From: Tigriopus japonicus
Taxonomy: Eukaryota > Arthropoda > Copepoda > Harpacticoida > Harpacticidae
Assembly: GCA_010645155.1 (NCBI GenBank)
Contig: CM021316.1
Span: forward strand, 4,884,837-4,948,836
Direction: 5' to 3'
Length of the DNA: 64,000 nucleotides
The first letter of the stretch is position 1; the number at the start of each line of letters is the position of its first letter. Made by a program: the position numbers and the translations under genes. Positions 22,553 through 33,996 of this stretch are shown piece after piece. The notes under the pieces are model-generated. The model had not been told where the DNA came from. It searched no databases and saw only the letters and a program-made list of their open reading frames with translations.

Positions 22553-25500
22553 TTACGTTCGAATGTTGAACTTTCCTTTGGCTTTCTTGCTAGCTTTGGC
22601 TTTATTTGCGTTTGAGCAAATGGGCCGGGTATCAACTTCGGTGCTGATGATCAGCTCCAATTGCTCTGAGGCGTCCACGGGGCCGAAAGTCGAGGCTGAA
22701 CCAGCCGAAGTGTTCCGACTGTGACTGGCCGAGGTCAACCTTGAACTGGCCGAGCTCACCAGACCCGAATCGATCCCACTACTACTTGAAGCGGGCAACA
22801 TGGGTTGAGAAACCTCATTGTTTCCATCTCGATGAGGTTGATGGAGCAGCTTATGTGCGGTCTCGCGAACCGTTGAGATGGCTTCCTCGCTGAGATCTTT
22901 GGCTCGGCGATTGAGACAAAATCTAACCGTGGCCACCAAACCGATCACCAAAGTGGACGTTAGGAGGCCCAGAAGTACGCAAAAAATGTAGTTCTTGTAA
23001 CGAGGCGGGTCCATCACAGCCTTGGAAATGAGCGACACGAGATCATCCCCGAGTTCGTCGAGACCTTCTTCGAACCATAGGATGGGGACGACCGTGTCCT
23101 TGATTCTACTGATTTCATCAAATGTGCTCGAGGCTTTGATTGCAAAATTGATTTGGATTCGAGCTTTGGCGGCCAAGGTCGTCCCAGTCGTGGGCTGAAC
23201 ATCGAAATAGAATTGATGCTTGTCCTTCCGCGGGTTCAATCCTTCGACTGCATTCGAGAAGCTCTGATTAGCCCCCATGAAGTGAGGCCAAGACAAAACA
23301 ATAGGCGCATCAAATTGGCACTTGGAAATGGCGAACATGCCGTCTCCGATCATGTCGCACAAAACTGGGTCGGTACAGAAGCATTCGTTGGCCGGATACG
23401 AGGCTGGGGTCATGAACACATCCTCTCGTGGCACGAATCTGAAGCCTTCAATAGTCTTGGAATGGACGGTTTGGCTGTACGTCATTGGCAAGGAACGGCA
23501 AAGCTGATCATTGAAGAACCAGAGAGTTTCATCCTGAAAGAAGTCAGTTTTCACAGTTGAACACTTTGTTTTCCAACTTTGAAATCGTGAGGGAATGCTT
23601 ACTTTTTGAATGTATGGATTGAAAGTGGCTCCGTCGCTTCCTTGAACGAGGTTACATTGGTCGCTGTCCCAAAAGTCCAAGTGAGCTTTTCCGTTAAATA
23701 GGCTAATTTTGCTGAGTTTATATGGGTCTCGCTCTCCTGTGAACATGGTGTATTTTGGCAGTGTTCCGGTGGTGTTTTTCTGAAACGAGTTACAGAGTAG
23801 TGGGAATACGATTTAAAAGCGGTGTAACTTTAGACAGATATTTTTACTTACATCATAGAAAAGTCCAAACTTATCGAATGTGGGAGGATTGGGCAAAGTC
23901 AAACTAGCCACTTCAAACAAGGGCTCGTCATAACCCCAAACGAGTTCCTCGACGCTCTTCTTCACCCAAGGTTTGTAGTTAAGGCTGAAGAGACAATTGA
24001 AATATTTTGTTAGAAATCTGTGTCTCTTTACGACTTGGTTCATTCCATCTACCTATACAAAACCGCCTGAAGACCCCACACGGTCATAAAGTTAGCATCC
24101 TTCATCTGGTAAAATGAGCTCAGCATGGGAATATTGACAGTGGTGATAATGTCCTCCGAATGATGACCATCTGAGAGCTCTGGCATAAACGTATAGACCT
24201 TCCGCGTGGAGTAGCTCATGGTCCCGTTGTCGTGCCAGGTGACGCCTTCTTTGATCCATTTTTGACTGGAACGAAAAGAACGCAGCCTTTAGAACAAGGT
24301 TAACGTGTAAGCCATTTGGCATAATAAATAGTGAGAGGGGATTTTAGGCACATCAATATTTGTGGGACTAGGATTTCTCTCTGGAATTCGTTGGCTAGGG
24401 TTGCAATAAGGAGACAAATGAGAGTACCCGATAGTACGGCTTCAACTCAACACTAGTAACCGAGCTCAGAGAATCGCAGAGGAGCAGAAGGACACGAATT
24501 ATTTGGAACAACGCCAACAATTTTCAAGTTGAGAGGTCGGAAATATCATTCGGGAGACAAGTTTCAAATTTTTACAAGGCCTCCACTCCCCTTCTTAGTT
24601 AGAGGAATCTTTGTTTTTAATCCTTTCTTTGTCCCCGGGACTTGCGTGTCGTCTACAAAATAAGCAGTAATAAACTCGGCACAAGAACTTACTGGTAAAC
24701 GTAAGGGCCGACCTCCTGCAGCTTGGGTTTCTCAAGTCCGTCGAACACTTGCTCCGGATTAGTCATGTTAAAAAAGTAAATCTGAAACAGGAAATAGATA
24801 ATGAAATAAAAACGTTTCGCAATTGCAATTCACTTTATGTCATTGATTTCTAGAAGCCATTACTTCCGATTTGAAAAAGCCAATGATCGATTTCGATGCG
24901 CTCGTCTTCACAATGACGTGACCGAACTTAAAGGCTTCCATCAAATCCGTACATTGGACGTAACCCACGGAGAGTAGGCAACTTACTTTTAGATGGGGTG
25001 TGATGGGTGGTTCCTCCCAAAGATTAGCCACCTCACTCGAATTTTGAAGCACTAGTTTTTTGAGGACAATATGCTTCACCACGGGATCGAAGAGCACATA
25101 ACTGAGGGCCACCAAACCAACCAGGGACAAACAAAACAAAAGACCTACAACACATGAAGAAAAGGAAATCCAGAAATCGTTATCGATGTGATGTAACTTT
25201 GCATTGTAGTGTTATTTAAAATTCATTCATTGCGTAATATACCCCAATGGAGTCTCAAATAACACACGAAGACATCGGTTCGAGAATTTCACATCTTAAA
25301 CCGTTTCTGGCCATTACCTATAAACTTGGACATTTCACATACGATTTAATCGCGATGACTCATTAGCGTTCTTCTTTACGTCGGGATCGTACTTGCTTAA
25401 ACAACGAGATACGTAATGGAAATCGAGCCAATCATTCATTCAAATGACAAATAAGAGCATCTGTTCAGGCTATTCCCCGAGAACGCTAATCGGCCACCAG

Positions 25501-26718
25501 AAGCCCATGATGATAAACATGATTTTTCATACCAGTTGACTGCTTTGTTCAAACGTGGAAGTTCGTGCATGCACTAGGCAAATACTCCCCTCTAACCAAA
25601 GGATAAAAATTCAGCTTCTGATGATTTTTACCGTCATCTGTACGTTATCAAGTTGTCCCTCAACCTTTTAGTACTATTGTGTTTTCGTGATATGGAGTGT
25701 TTCGAATGTAGCTTAACATAGTATAACCGTATTTAAGGCGTTTCTTGCTGATTAATGAACTGGAATGAGCTCGAATGAATGAGCGAGTGAGTATATCGAA
25801 TGTGTTGCTTGTTGACATATAATAGGCTCGTACGTTTGCTTGACTAACATATCTCTAGTATTTGAATCCGACACTTCCAAGAATCATATTAATCGGCTTT
25901 TCCTGATAGAAACAAGTCACTAACTAAATATCTGGCAAGTGATAAAATAAATCATCGGAGAAATATGAAGCCAAAGACGTTTTACAAGGGTTCCTTATTT
26001 TCAAGGACAAAAAGACATGACGTTCCTCTTTCGCCCAAGGACTTTCTCATCCTTTCTAGACTTGGTCTTTCAGGGCTTCCAATAACGTTTTATGTGCCTT
26101 TTAAGGCCTCTTTCTTGCTCGCTCGCTCTATTACGATCAAACAAGACGAACTGAACAACTGATGATTGAACAATGCCTCTTCCGTCCAAGACGAGGACCC
26201 CAGTCCCAAGTTAATAAGGCTCTTCAAGTGAGCGGACACATGTTGGTGGTACTTTCAGCTTAAGAATAGACCGACACTCCAAATTGGGCAAAGGAAAGGC
26301 ACTCTCGCCTTTCTAATAGAATAGAAGTGCTTACTTAATAGCCGAAAACTTAAGACGTAAAACCCCCATGAACAACGGACATCCTTTCTATTCTTGCTCT
26401 TGCGAGTACTTACATGCATTTAATGCCGTCATCGAGTGTTTCTTGGTTGCGTGTCGACTGGTGGCAATCTTAGCTTGGATTCTGTAGAACTCGGGATCCA
26501 ACTTATGATGGACATTTTCGCAATGAGTCAATTCGTCGCCTAAAATAGAGTCGAGCAAAGGTCACAAAACAATCGAGTCATGTTGAGGGATTCGCTTGTT
26601 CGTTTTCTTCGAAAAAACTGATATCATTAGAAAACGAACGCAAGAAATAACGGGAAGGCATAAGACAAACTAAAAAGTTTGTATGTAACAGGAAGGTATA
26701 CTCACTGTAATCTGCCAT
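22553..26718 (-). CDS. CD36 / scavenger receptor class B-like membrane glycoprotein
   Basis: This is a two-pass receptor of the CD36 family, which binds or transports lipids and lipoproteins. Eight coding exons are 26718-26706, 26539-26414, 25144-24987, 24781-24693, 24265-24053, 23984-23852, 23779-23603 and 23533-22553. All are GT-AG and in phase, giving 629 codons. Residues 1-41 are cytoplasmic and about 42-65 form the first membrane segment. The ectodomain follows, with family blocks EPPITPHLK, IYFFNMTNPEQV, LQEVGPYVYHQKW, DNGTMSYSTRK and the Cys-rich ECFCTDPVLC through AISKC and SWPHF. Residues of about 484-507 form the second membrane segment (IFCVLLGLLTSTLVIGLVAT). The C-tail is 122 residues, Ser-rich in the middle and Lys-rich at the end. 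Typical members have about 470-520 residues with short tails, so both tails are long here. The subfamily (SCARB1, emp, SNMP or other) is not assigned. Confidence 0.95.
23534..23602 (-). other. 69-nt in-frame, stop-free intron in the CD36-like gene
   Basis: The donor AAA/GTAAGC is at 23603/23602 and the acceptor TTCTTTCAG/GAT at 23534/23533. Its 69 nt equal 23 codons, contain no stop and start in phase 0. Retention would insert 23 residues (VSIPSRFQSWKTK through to KTDFFQ) into the ectodomain between PYIQK and DETLWFF. The family normally joins these blocks directly, so splicing is the default reading. Confidence 0.8.
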
Positions 26719-27960
26719 GACGACTTGAGTGTGTGTGAACAACTGAAGCCTGTAAGAGAGCAGAAACAAAACTTAGTCTGGAAGGTTGATGTGTGACATT
26801 GCCTTTCTTAGAATTGGATGCATTTGCAGATAAGAAAAAGGGATCCTCTTTTTGCGAATTGATTGGTCAGCACGCTGATCGTCACAGACTCTAAGAAAAA
26901 AAAATGATGGGGCCCACCAAACCGTGTGTTCGAGTGGAGTTCTTCAGAAATATTACACAAAGGCAACTAGAGGTACCAACAACCACAATGTGTAGTCGTG
27001 GGGTCAGAAACAAAAGAGCTCATTGACCGTCCCTTAAATGCTTGCATGCCTGAGACGGTGGAATGGTCTATCAAATAACCTGATTCCAGAAATACTCAAG
27101 ACACTAGAGCACCGATTTTGAATCTCAAGATCACAAAATAGATACCAGATCTGGCCGTTTTACCGTCAATTGATTCAGACCACGGCCAAAGCTCTTAATC
27201 TCACTAAATAGCAGATTACGGTTTCAAATGCAGAGAAAAAGAAGATGAACGGCGTTAAAATTAGGCTTTTGCACACTACGCAATGTTTCAATAGAAAATT
27301 TTGAGGGTCAATAGAGATATCGGTTAGAAGGGCGATTCTAGCGGGAAATCTAATGACGCAAAATATTCAGGATTTGGGACATTTATCTCTGAAACAAACA
27401 ACTAAACGGCGGTTCTCCTCAAAGCAATCCAGTTTTTTTCGGACTGAATGAGTAAAGCTATTGGCGTTGGGAAACTAAGTTCCAAACATGATCGGATAAC
27501 ATCACACTAAGAACATGATTTTCGAGAGTACCCAGCAATGGCTGCCGATGTGTCGGTGTGGCTGCGATCCCAGCCTGAATGAAGGGAGCAAACAGATTTG
27601 ACCTTGGCATGAGTCAAGTTCGAACAAAACACACGGCATTAGCCAGCACAACATTGGCCTAGGCACGAATGATTTGGACTTGAACAAATCGAGCGCTAGG
27701 CAAATTTGAGCGAATCTAATCGGACCGCCAATTTAACAATTGACACGTTGGCAATATGCCACCCGAATACGAACTTACCTGACTAATTTCCTCTCAGAAC
27801 GTTGTGTCTTGGGACCCTCAATCAGTCAGATGGATCCACTAGTTGAACAAAAAGGGGGCACACGGCACTCACTACTAGTCACTACACAAACGACACACTA
27901 TAGAAGTTGAAGGCCAGTGACAATACTTGCAATGGAAGACCAATGTAGTGGTTTAGACGA
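26719..27960 (-). promoter_or_regulatory. 5' UTR exons, first intron and promoter region of the CD36-like gene
   Basis: Just upstream of the ATG, a CTCTTACAG/GC acceptor at 26750/26749 begins a short leader. A strong donor (GTCAG/GTAAGT) lies at 27779/27778. Together they suggest a non-coding first exon of about 27780-27960 joined across an intron of 1029 nt. No clear TATA box is visible on the minus strand; ttctatagtgtg near 27900 is weak. Splice signals are seen; transcription is inferred. Confidence 0.55.
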
Positions 27961-29859
27961 ACGCAATGCGAATTGGGATGGTTAAGACCACGAGATAACT
28001 CAAATGTTGAGCGTGAATGAATGGACGTGGATTAAAACGCTTTTTCCCCCAACTGTTCCTTCACCTTCGTCTCACTCCACCTAATTTGAGTGTTCTTCTC
28101 CGCCTCCGTGGACTCGTTTCTCGTGTATGCGAGTGTGAGTGAGAGCGAGAAAGACAGAATGTGAGAACGTCAGCCTTCAGCCTTCAATGGCTGTCGGTGA
28201 TTGGGATGGGCTCGGGCTCCGGATCGGGGCTGAAAGGCCGGCCTAGACTCAAGTACAGGCGGTCTTTTGAAGGAATAGAGAAAGTCAAGTTGAGTCCGTC
28301 GTCGTCGTCGTCGTCAGTTGGCTTCTGAGAGGAATATATAAAAATCTCTCCTAGGCGACCATCGATTTTTGTTCCACTCGTATGAAACGGTAGAGGAACG
28401 AGGGATCGTGGATCGTGGATCGCAGAACGAACGTCGGAACCGTTGTTAATAAGGAGCCGCTGCCGGTGAACTAGTCACGAACAATCCCCAAAAAGCGAAG
28501 GGAGTGAAACGTTGAGCCTTGAAGGACCTCACCGGGGGTGGCTGGCAGTGGCAGTGGCAGTCAGCCTTAGTCACCAGTTGTCGTGTCGATGATGATTGTG
28601 ATGTGATGGAGCACTGGGAGGGAACCCTTCCAATGTGATGTTGGATTGTCCGTCGGTGACACCCTCGTTCCACGGAGCGAGGAAGGCACTTTGTCGGTGT
28701 CGCTGAGTGAGTCAATGTTGGCATGCAGGGAAGAGAGGGCGGGCGATCGAACGCGGCTGGGCTTGGCATGATGAAGAGGAGGACGAGGATGGGAATCATG
28801 ACCAACCGTCAGAGTGACGGCCAGACAATACAAATGTTTCAGTACTTCAGTAGGTGATGGTTTCATAATAAGGGCTCAAAGGGGAATAATTTTAGAAACA
28901 AAATATAAAAAAAACAAACATTGAAAGGAAATGTTACCAGTTTTGCCTGTTTTTTGAAACCCTTTGTTCCCGAGGGAACAGTGCGGGAACAATATTTATT
29001 TGTGCAATGCTCTTTCTAGGGCTTATAGTTGGTCACCTCGATAAGATCACGCCATACGGACACGCTCAAGTTTAAAGAGTTTGTACGGTTCGTCGCTCGT
29101 CCTCCTGGGTTCGTTCCTTTCCTTCGGGCGGGAACCTCTCACCACAAGACGCGAACTACAGCTGACGCGTAGACCAAAACGGCCCTTAAGACGGTGGGGC
29201 TCTGTAGTGAATTTGAACGAAATTGCCAGAAGACGATAGAAGAAGTTGTTTGATAGCGAACATCACTTGAGAACAAAGTTGCACCATTTGATAGGCCATA
29301 CCAAAAGGAAACACGAGATTGAACAAAGTTTTCGTCAACTTATAGTTGAGAGGTTGCTGATTCCTTCTGAATGATTATTCATGCAGAATGCAGTAAAGAA
29401 CAGATCACCTTCATGGAACACTATATTCTTCACTTTGATGGTGTTGTTAGGTACTTATAATCTAAAACCATTGGTATTTTAAGATAAGTTGAATAGGGTT
29501 GATGATGAGTGATGAACTTGACTTACCCAAGAGTGGGGTGCATTTTATTATCTCTAAGAGACAGAATATAGTGATGTCTAGACGATTTATCCACTGATTG
29601 AGTTTAAAATATTGGAGATTGAGTCCACAACACTTCCCTATCGTTCCCTCCCTGGGATCGCTTTAGCCTTACGAAAACAACAACAAGCAGCTGTGTTCGC
29701 ATCCTCTTCTGTAAGTATATCCATGCTTCGGGCATCGTTTGGAGCGACGGCATCATCCTACCATCATGCACTAGAAGTCCACACAAAAACTTCTTAAACT
29801 CTGGACTTGCATTCTTTGAAACGATTATCATAGCTGTATGTTATTCATTTGTGATTGTC
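27961..29859. promoter_or_regulatory. Intergenic region with a plus-strand TATA motif and GTC repeat
   Basis: A GTC trinucleotide run (about 28297-28315) lies just before atatataaaaat (about 28334). The latter is a good TATA box for the plus strand. A small tandem gatcgtg repeat (28405-28425) follows. No plus-strand coding exon follows that I can support, so any transcript would be non-coding or have a distant first coding exon. It may form a divergent promoter with the CD36-like gene. The rest is unremarkable. Confidence 0.3.
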
Positions 29860-30815
29860 AGGGCTCGGATAAAGTTAACGGTTTTTTTGGCCTACAGTTG
29901 CTGTTTTTTATGGAAAAGGTAGACTAAATTCGACGAAAGTTGCTAAAAAGCTGCTATTTGTTAGCCTAAAAATGTCACTTTTTGAAAGCAAATTGCCAAA
30001 TTTAGCCAAATGCCCAAATTTTTGTCTTTTGTGTCAAGGAAGCCAGAGTGGTCACGCGTACTAGCGCGTTCTTGTGATCAAATTCTTTATGTTTTCAAAT
30101 GTCTACATGGCTACTGCCCAAACCCAGAAATAGAGTACACGATTAGCGAGAGGAGAGGTATTACATGCATCCCAAGGTATAAAACTTCTTCAATTGACAA
30201 TAAGTTGTTAAGAAATCTAAAGACGTCTTCAGTTTTAAATCGAGCTCCCAACCTGTACAACCTTCTTCCTCAACATCTCAGACGAATCTACACATTAGAT
30301 GATTCTTTGTCAAGTTTCAAACGTGATTTGGATCGTTTCCTACAAACTGTTCCTGACCAACCCTATGTACCAGGGTGCCCAAAAGCGGCAAATTCAAATT
30401 CGTTGCATGACCAAGTATTTTATAAAAACTAACACCTAACATTGCAGGGAAATCATTCCCTTGCATTGGTTAAAAACCCGTGAACGAGCAAGGAAAAAAA
30501 AATCTGGGCGAAGGTTTGTAGTCTTAAGTTTGTCTTTTCTTAGACCTTTGGCTCCCTTAAACCCCAGTTTTGCTTTGCACAAATTATTCAAGAATTTAAA
30601 AAAAAAAACATTAATACTCTGAAAAGGTCCTGAAAAGTACGTGTGAAATGTAAATGTCGAGCAAAATCCCACAGAATTTCAGTGATCGAGGTATAAAAAT
30701 GCCGAAAGTTGCTGTTTATAGAGTAAAATTCGAGGAGTTGCTAATTTTGATCAAAATGACCAAAAGTTGCAATTTTTGGTGCAAGTTGCATTTAGCAACT
30801 TTTTCTGAGCCCTAG
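29860..30815. mobile_element. Non-autonomous DNA element, copy B of the AGGGCTC family, with a LINE 3' end inside
   Basis: The left end agggctcggataaagtta at 29860 and the right end aactttttctgagccctag (finishing at 30815) are imperfect inverted repeats. They match the ends of copy A at 3307-3740. Between them, about 30085-30500 is a LINE 3' end ending in poly(A). Copy B is roughly 520 bp longer than copy A, which the nested LINE largely accounts for. Both flanking arms contain recurrent AAAGTTGCTA-type words. Confidence 0.65.
30085..30500 (+). mobile_element. LINE 3'-end fragment, 5'-truncated
   Basis: It encodes the C-terminus of a LINE polymerase: LYVFKCLHGYCPNPEIEY, then SVLNRAPNLYNLLPQHLRR, then SSFKRDLDRFLQTVPDQP and a final ANSNSLHDQVFYKN before a stop at about 30430. 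The C-terminal block matches the minus copy near 32279-32540 (RAPSLFNLL, FLNTIPDQP, SANSNSLVDQISYK) with clear divergence, so it is a related subfamily. The 3' UTR has a hairpin (agggaaatcattccctt), then ggttaaaaacccg and a run of nine A. Its open frame (30010-30432) is intact apart from the missing 5' part. Confidence 0.8.
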
Positions 30816-32202
30816 TGAGTATGAATATCTCTATTAGAGAATGTGAACTAAATATATCGGTGTAACAATTTCCCCCCATAAGTGGAGACAAACAAAAGGG
30901 AGGTAAAAGCTCAAAGTCAATCACGTATTGGTCACATATTGATACTCATTTTACAATTGTCATCTTAAGTATGCAAAAGTATATTATCCTAACCAGAACA
31001 TTAGCTTTAAGTAAAGTCACTTGACGTAACTGTCTTTAGAGATTTATACGCATTTATTTCTTGACTAGGTTTAACTAGCGGGCTATTTAGCCCTCTAGGT
31101 TTAACAAACCCCCCCACCGAGCACTTGCTTATCTTCTCATTTTGGCTACCCTACTGTTCCTCTGCACTTCGGCCTAGCTGACCAGCACAGATATGAGGAT
31201 AAAAGGGCTAGATTTCTCTAGATTTGGAATTGTTCACAACCTCCCAAAAAAAGTGTAAAGCGAAGTAAGGCAGATCACTCCAAAATGTCAGTGGTCTCGA
31301 GTTAAAGCCGTTTTAGGCAGAATCGTCCACGAATCGTCTAGTGCATAGACGGGCCAGTAGACGAATAAGGGGCGCTCCCTTCCTATATTTGAACTTGATT
31401 ATCCCCTTTGAGACTATGTTTGAAGAATTTGTTCATAGTTGTAATACAATAATTTGTTCAAACAAAAACTACATATTCACAAAAAATGAGGTCTTTCGGA
31501 TTAGATTTCGCAATTCCAAGTCATCCATTGCAAAGACAGAACGTAGATTTTGGACAATTCACTTGAAATATAGTACCTTGATCACACCATCGTGACGTCA
31601 TCAAATTGTACATTTGGCGGAGGGTGCTTGCCCTCAGTGTCTCCGAAGGTTCTTCCAGTAACCTGAGAAAAGGTAAACTTTTCCTGCATACCTGAGCCAA
31701 ATAAAGGGTTGATTTTGACAAGAAGCTTCTTGATTTTGATAAACCATGGCTCAGTAAGGTAAGGCGATCATCGAGTGTTCACTTGTGCATGAATGTGCAT
31801 GTGGTCAACAAAATCCGATGCCGATAAAGTCACGCGAGTTGAACAAAGACAAAATTAAGTCTAAACCTCCATTCATAGACTATGCGGATCAATCTCGTTT
31901 ATGCTAAAGGGTATCCTCTAGAATGGAAACTCATCGTCTTTTGTTTTGAGTTTTGTTTTCAAATAGACAGAAAGAGACTAGGCAATATTTTGTATCGAAA
32001 TCATTTGTCATTTCGTGTATCAAAACTGCCTAATTTATCCAACGAAGCCGAAAGGGATGAAATAATTGAAATAAAACTTCGAATAATTGACGATTGAAAA
32101 AATCAGGACAATGTTTATTCTTTTGTGATTGTTACTTTCGGTTTCGGTGAAGCCTCCCTTTCGACAAAAACTTTTGAGTTGTCTTTTTTTTTGGGGGGGG
32201 GG
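30816..32202. other. Intergenic, nothing supported
   Basis: No gene or clear repeat was recognised. The stretch is AT-rich and ends in a run of T followed by 13 G that abuts the LINE tail at 32203. Confidence 0.35.
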
Positions 32203-32787
32203 GGGCGGATTTTTTAATACCGCTACAAGGAATGGGATTCCCTTTAAAGAGAGTTAATGATTAATATAGTTTTTAAAATTACAGCTTGTATGATATTTGA
32301 TCTACCAATGAGTTACTGTTGGCAGATCTGTACAACCCTTGAATAGTGGGTTGGTCAGGAATAGTATTCAAAAAATTGTCCAATCCTGTCTTAAATGCTG
32401 TTAGAGAATCAGCTCCTACATATTCCGGACGAAGACTAATAAGTAACAAATTGAACAATGAAGGAGCCCGATAAAGAAGAGAGGAGGACTTCATTGAACG
32501 AACTAGCCTCGATTCCCTTGGATTTGGAGCATTTGGAGGTGCTCTCAAAATACTGGAAAAACCTCTACGATCGCTACAACTGATCTCAAATCCTGTGTTA
32601 GGACAGAGCTCTTGAAAACATACAGTATCAGATACCTTTCATACCTTCTCTGAGTACTGTAAAGCCCTAATTTATTGAGCTTCTCCCAATACGAGAGCTC
32701 TCTCATTCCTGTGATTTTCCTAGTGAAACATCTTTGGACCTGCCCGACCTTTTGCAAACCAACCGAACTCATTGGAGCCCAAATGCA
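32203..32787 (-). mobile_element. LINE 3'-end fragment, 5'-truncated and frameshifted
   Basis: Read on the minus strand it starts at IWAPMSSVGLQKVGQVQRCF and continues with ITGMRELSYWEKL and LGLYSTQRRYERYL. The frame shifts near 32545, then runs through APPNAPNPRESRLVRSMKSS, RAPSLFNLL and ANSNSLVDQISYKL to a stop near 32279. The 3' UTR contains aaagggaatcccattccttg and tagcggtat. It closely resembles the last 400 bases of the window on the plus strand (63596-64000), so these are two copies of one subfamily. The 5' truncation is typical of incomplete reverse transcription. Confidence 0.85.
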
Positions 32788-33600
32788 TTTTTTTACCGCG
32801 TAAGATAAAAAAAATACCTCATTAGTAGAGAGGTAAATAATATTTAAATAAACAGTGAAAAATATTTTAAAAAATATGTAAAAAATGATACAAACATGAA
32901 AATAAAATGTCAAAAAATGCAACTAAAGGGGTAAAAATATGCTAATACAATGGGAAAAACGCATTAAAATGCAAAACATGTTGGTATAAATGGGTCATGC
33001 CAAGATTTTTTGGTTCTGGGTCAAGATCAGTGTTTCGACTTAATGGATTGAACTGGTGTGGTTCCGAAATGAAATCAAAATTTTAAAGTCGCCTCAGATC
33101 CAGGTCGGTGCAAATCTCGATCAGATCGGATTGTATAAGACTCATATAGGGTCTTAAAGAAAGATTTTTACATCACTACGTTCGTTTTATTGAGCTTTCA
33201 AGTACCATTCATGCAAGTTAAATGAGTTACCTCCTATTTGATGCAATTCTGCAATGAATGGCGGTTGGTTTTGGTTTTTGTTCTGGCTCTGGATTGGTTT
33301 GTACTTTTTTGGTCCAAATCACAATGAACCGACCTCCAAAGTGATCCCATCCAATACTGAGCCCACTCATGACCCAATTTGACCCATCCCCATATGCTAA
33401 CAAGATGTAGGAGAGAAAAAATAAAAGTAGGAGCCCAAAAATGCAAGTAAAACTTGGAAAAAAAGAGAGGATAAATGCACCATATTGTAGTTTCAACTGA
33501 GGTATAATTTGTTGAATAAAATTTAATTTCCGGAAATCCACCATTTTTTCGCCATTTTTGTCAAAATTAGCAAAAAATGTCTGCCGATATTCTTCCCCGT
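32788..33600. other. AT-rich intergenic sequence
   Basis: No gene is recognised. Repeated aaaaatatgtaaaaaatg-type words (32820-32960) make it low in complexity. The minus open stretch at 33227-33544 has no recognisable domain. Confidence 0.35.
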
Positions 33601-33639
33601 CAGGTTTCGCCTTACAGGAAAGAACTACATCGATGTCTT

Positions 33640-33990
33640 GAAGACTACACTCATACTGTGGATGAAAAAAGTTGCTGACAACAAGTCATACATAGGTGTT
33701 TCAACAGGATGGGACCCCCGCCCATGTTGCTAAAATCACCCACAAGTACTTGAACGAGAACGCGACTTTCTACTTTTGGCCGCCGTCCTCCCCGACCTGA
33801 ACCCATTGAACTACGCCATATGCGTGCGTGTCGAGAGGGGGGGGGGGTTGTAGTAATCGTGCACCGAATGTGTACGTTCTGAAGAGGCGCGTCGTGAAGT
33901 CCTGGCGCAACCTTGACAAGGAGTACAACCTCAGCGTCTGCGGGGCCTTTGGAGGCCGTCTACGAGGCCGATGGCGGTTTCATCGAATAA
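33640..33990 (+). pseudogene. Relic of a DDE (Tc1/mariner-type) transposase, C-terminal part
   Basis: On the plus strand, VFQQDGTPAHVAKITHKYLN (from about 33696) carries the second catalytic Asp block. It is followed, after a frameshift near 33800, by SSPDLNPLNYA, the third catalytic block. A further G-run frameshift near 33845 leads to VLKRRVVKSWRNLD and SVCGAFGGR. It ends at a stop near 33989 after ADGGFIE. The N-terminal half is missing. A younger mariner element is inserted six bases downstream of the stop. Confidence 0.8.
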
Positions 33991-33996
33991 ATAGTA

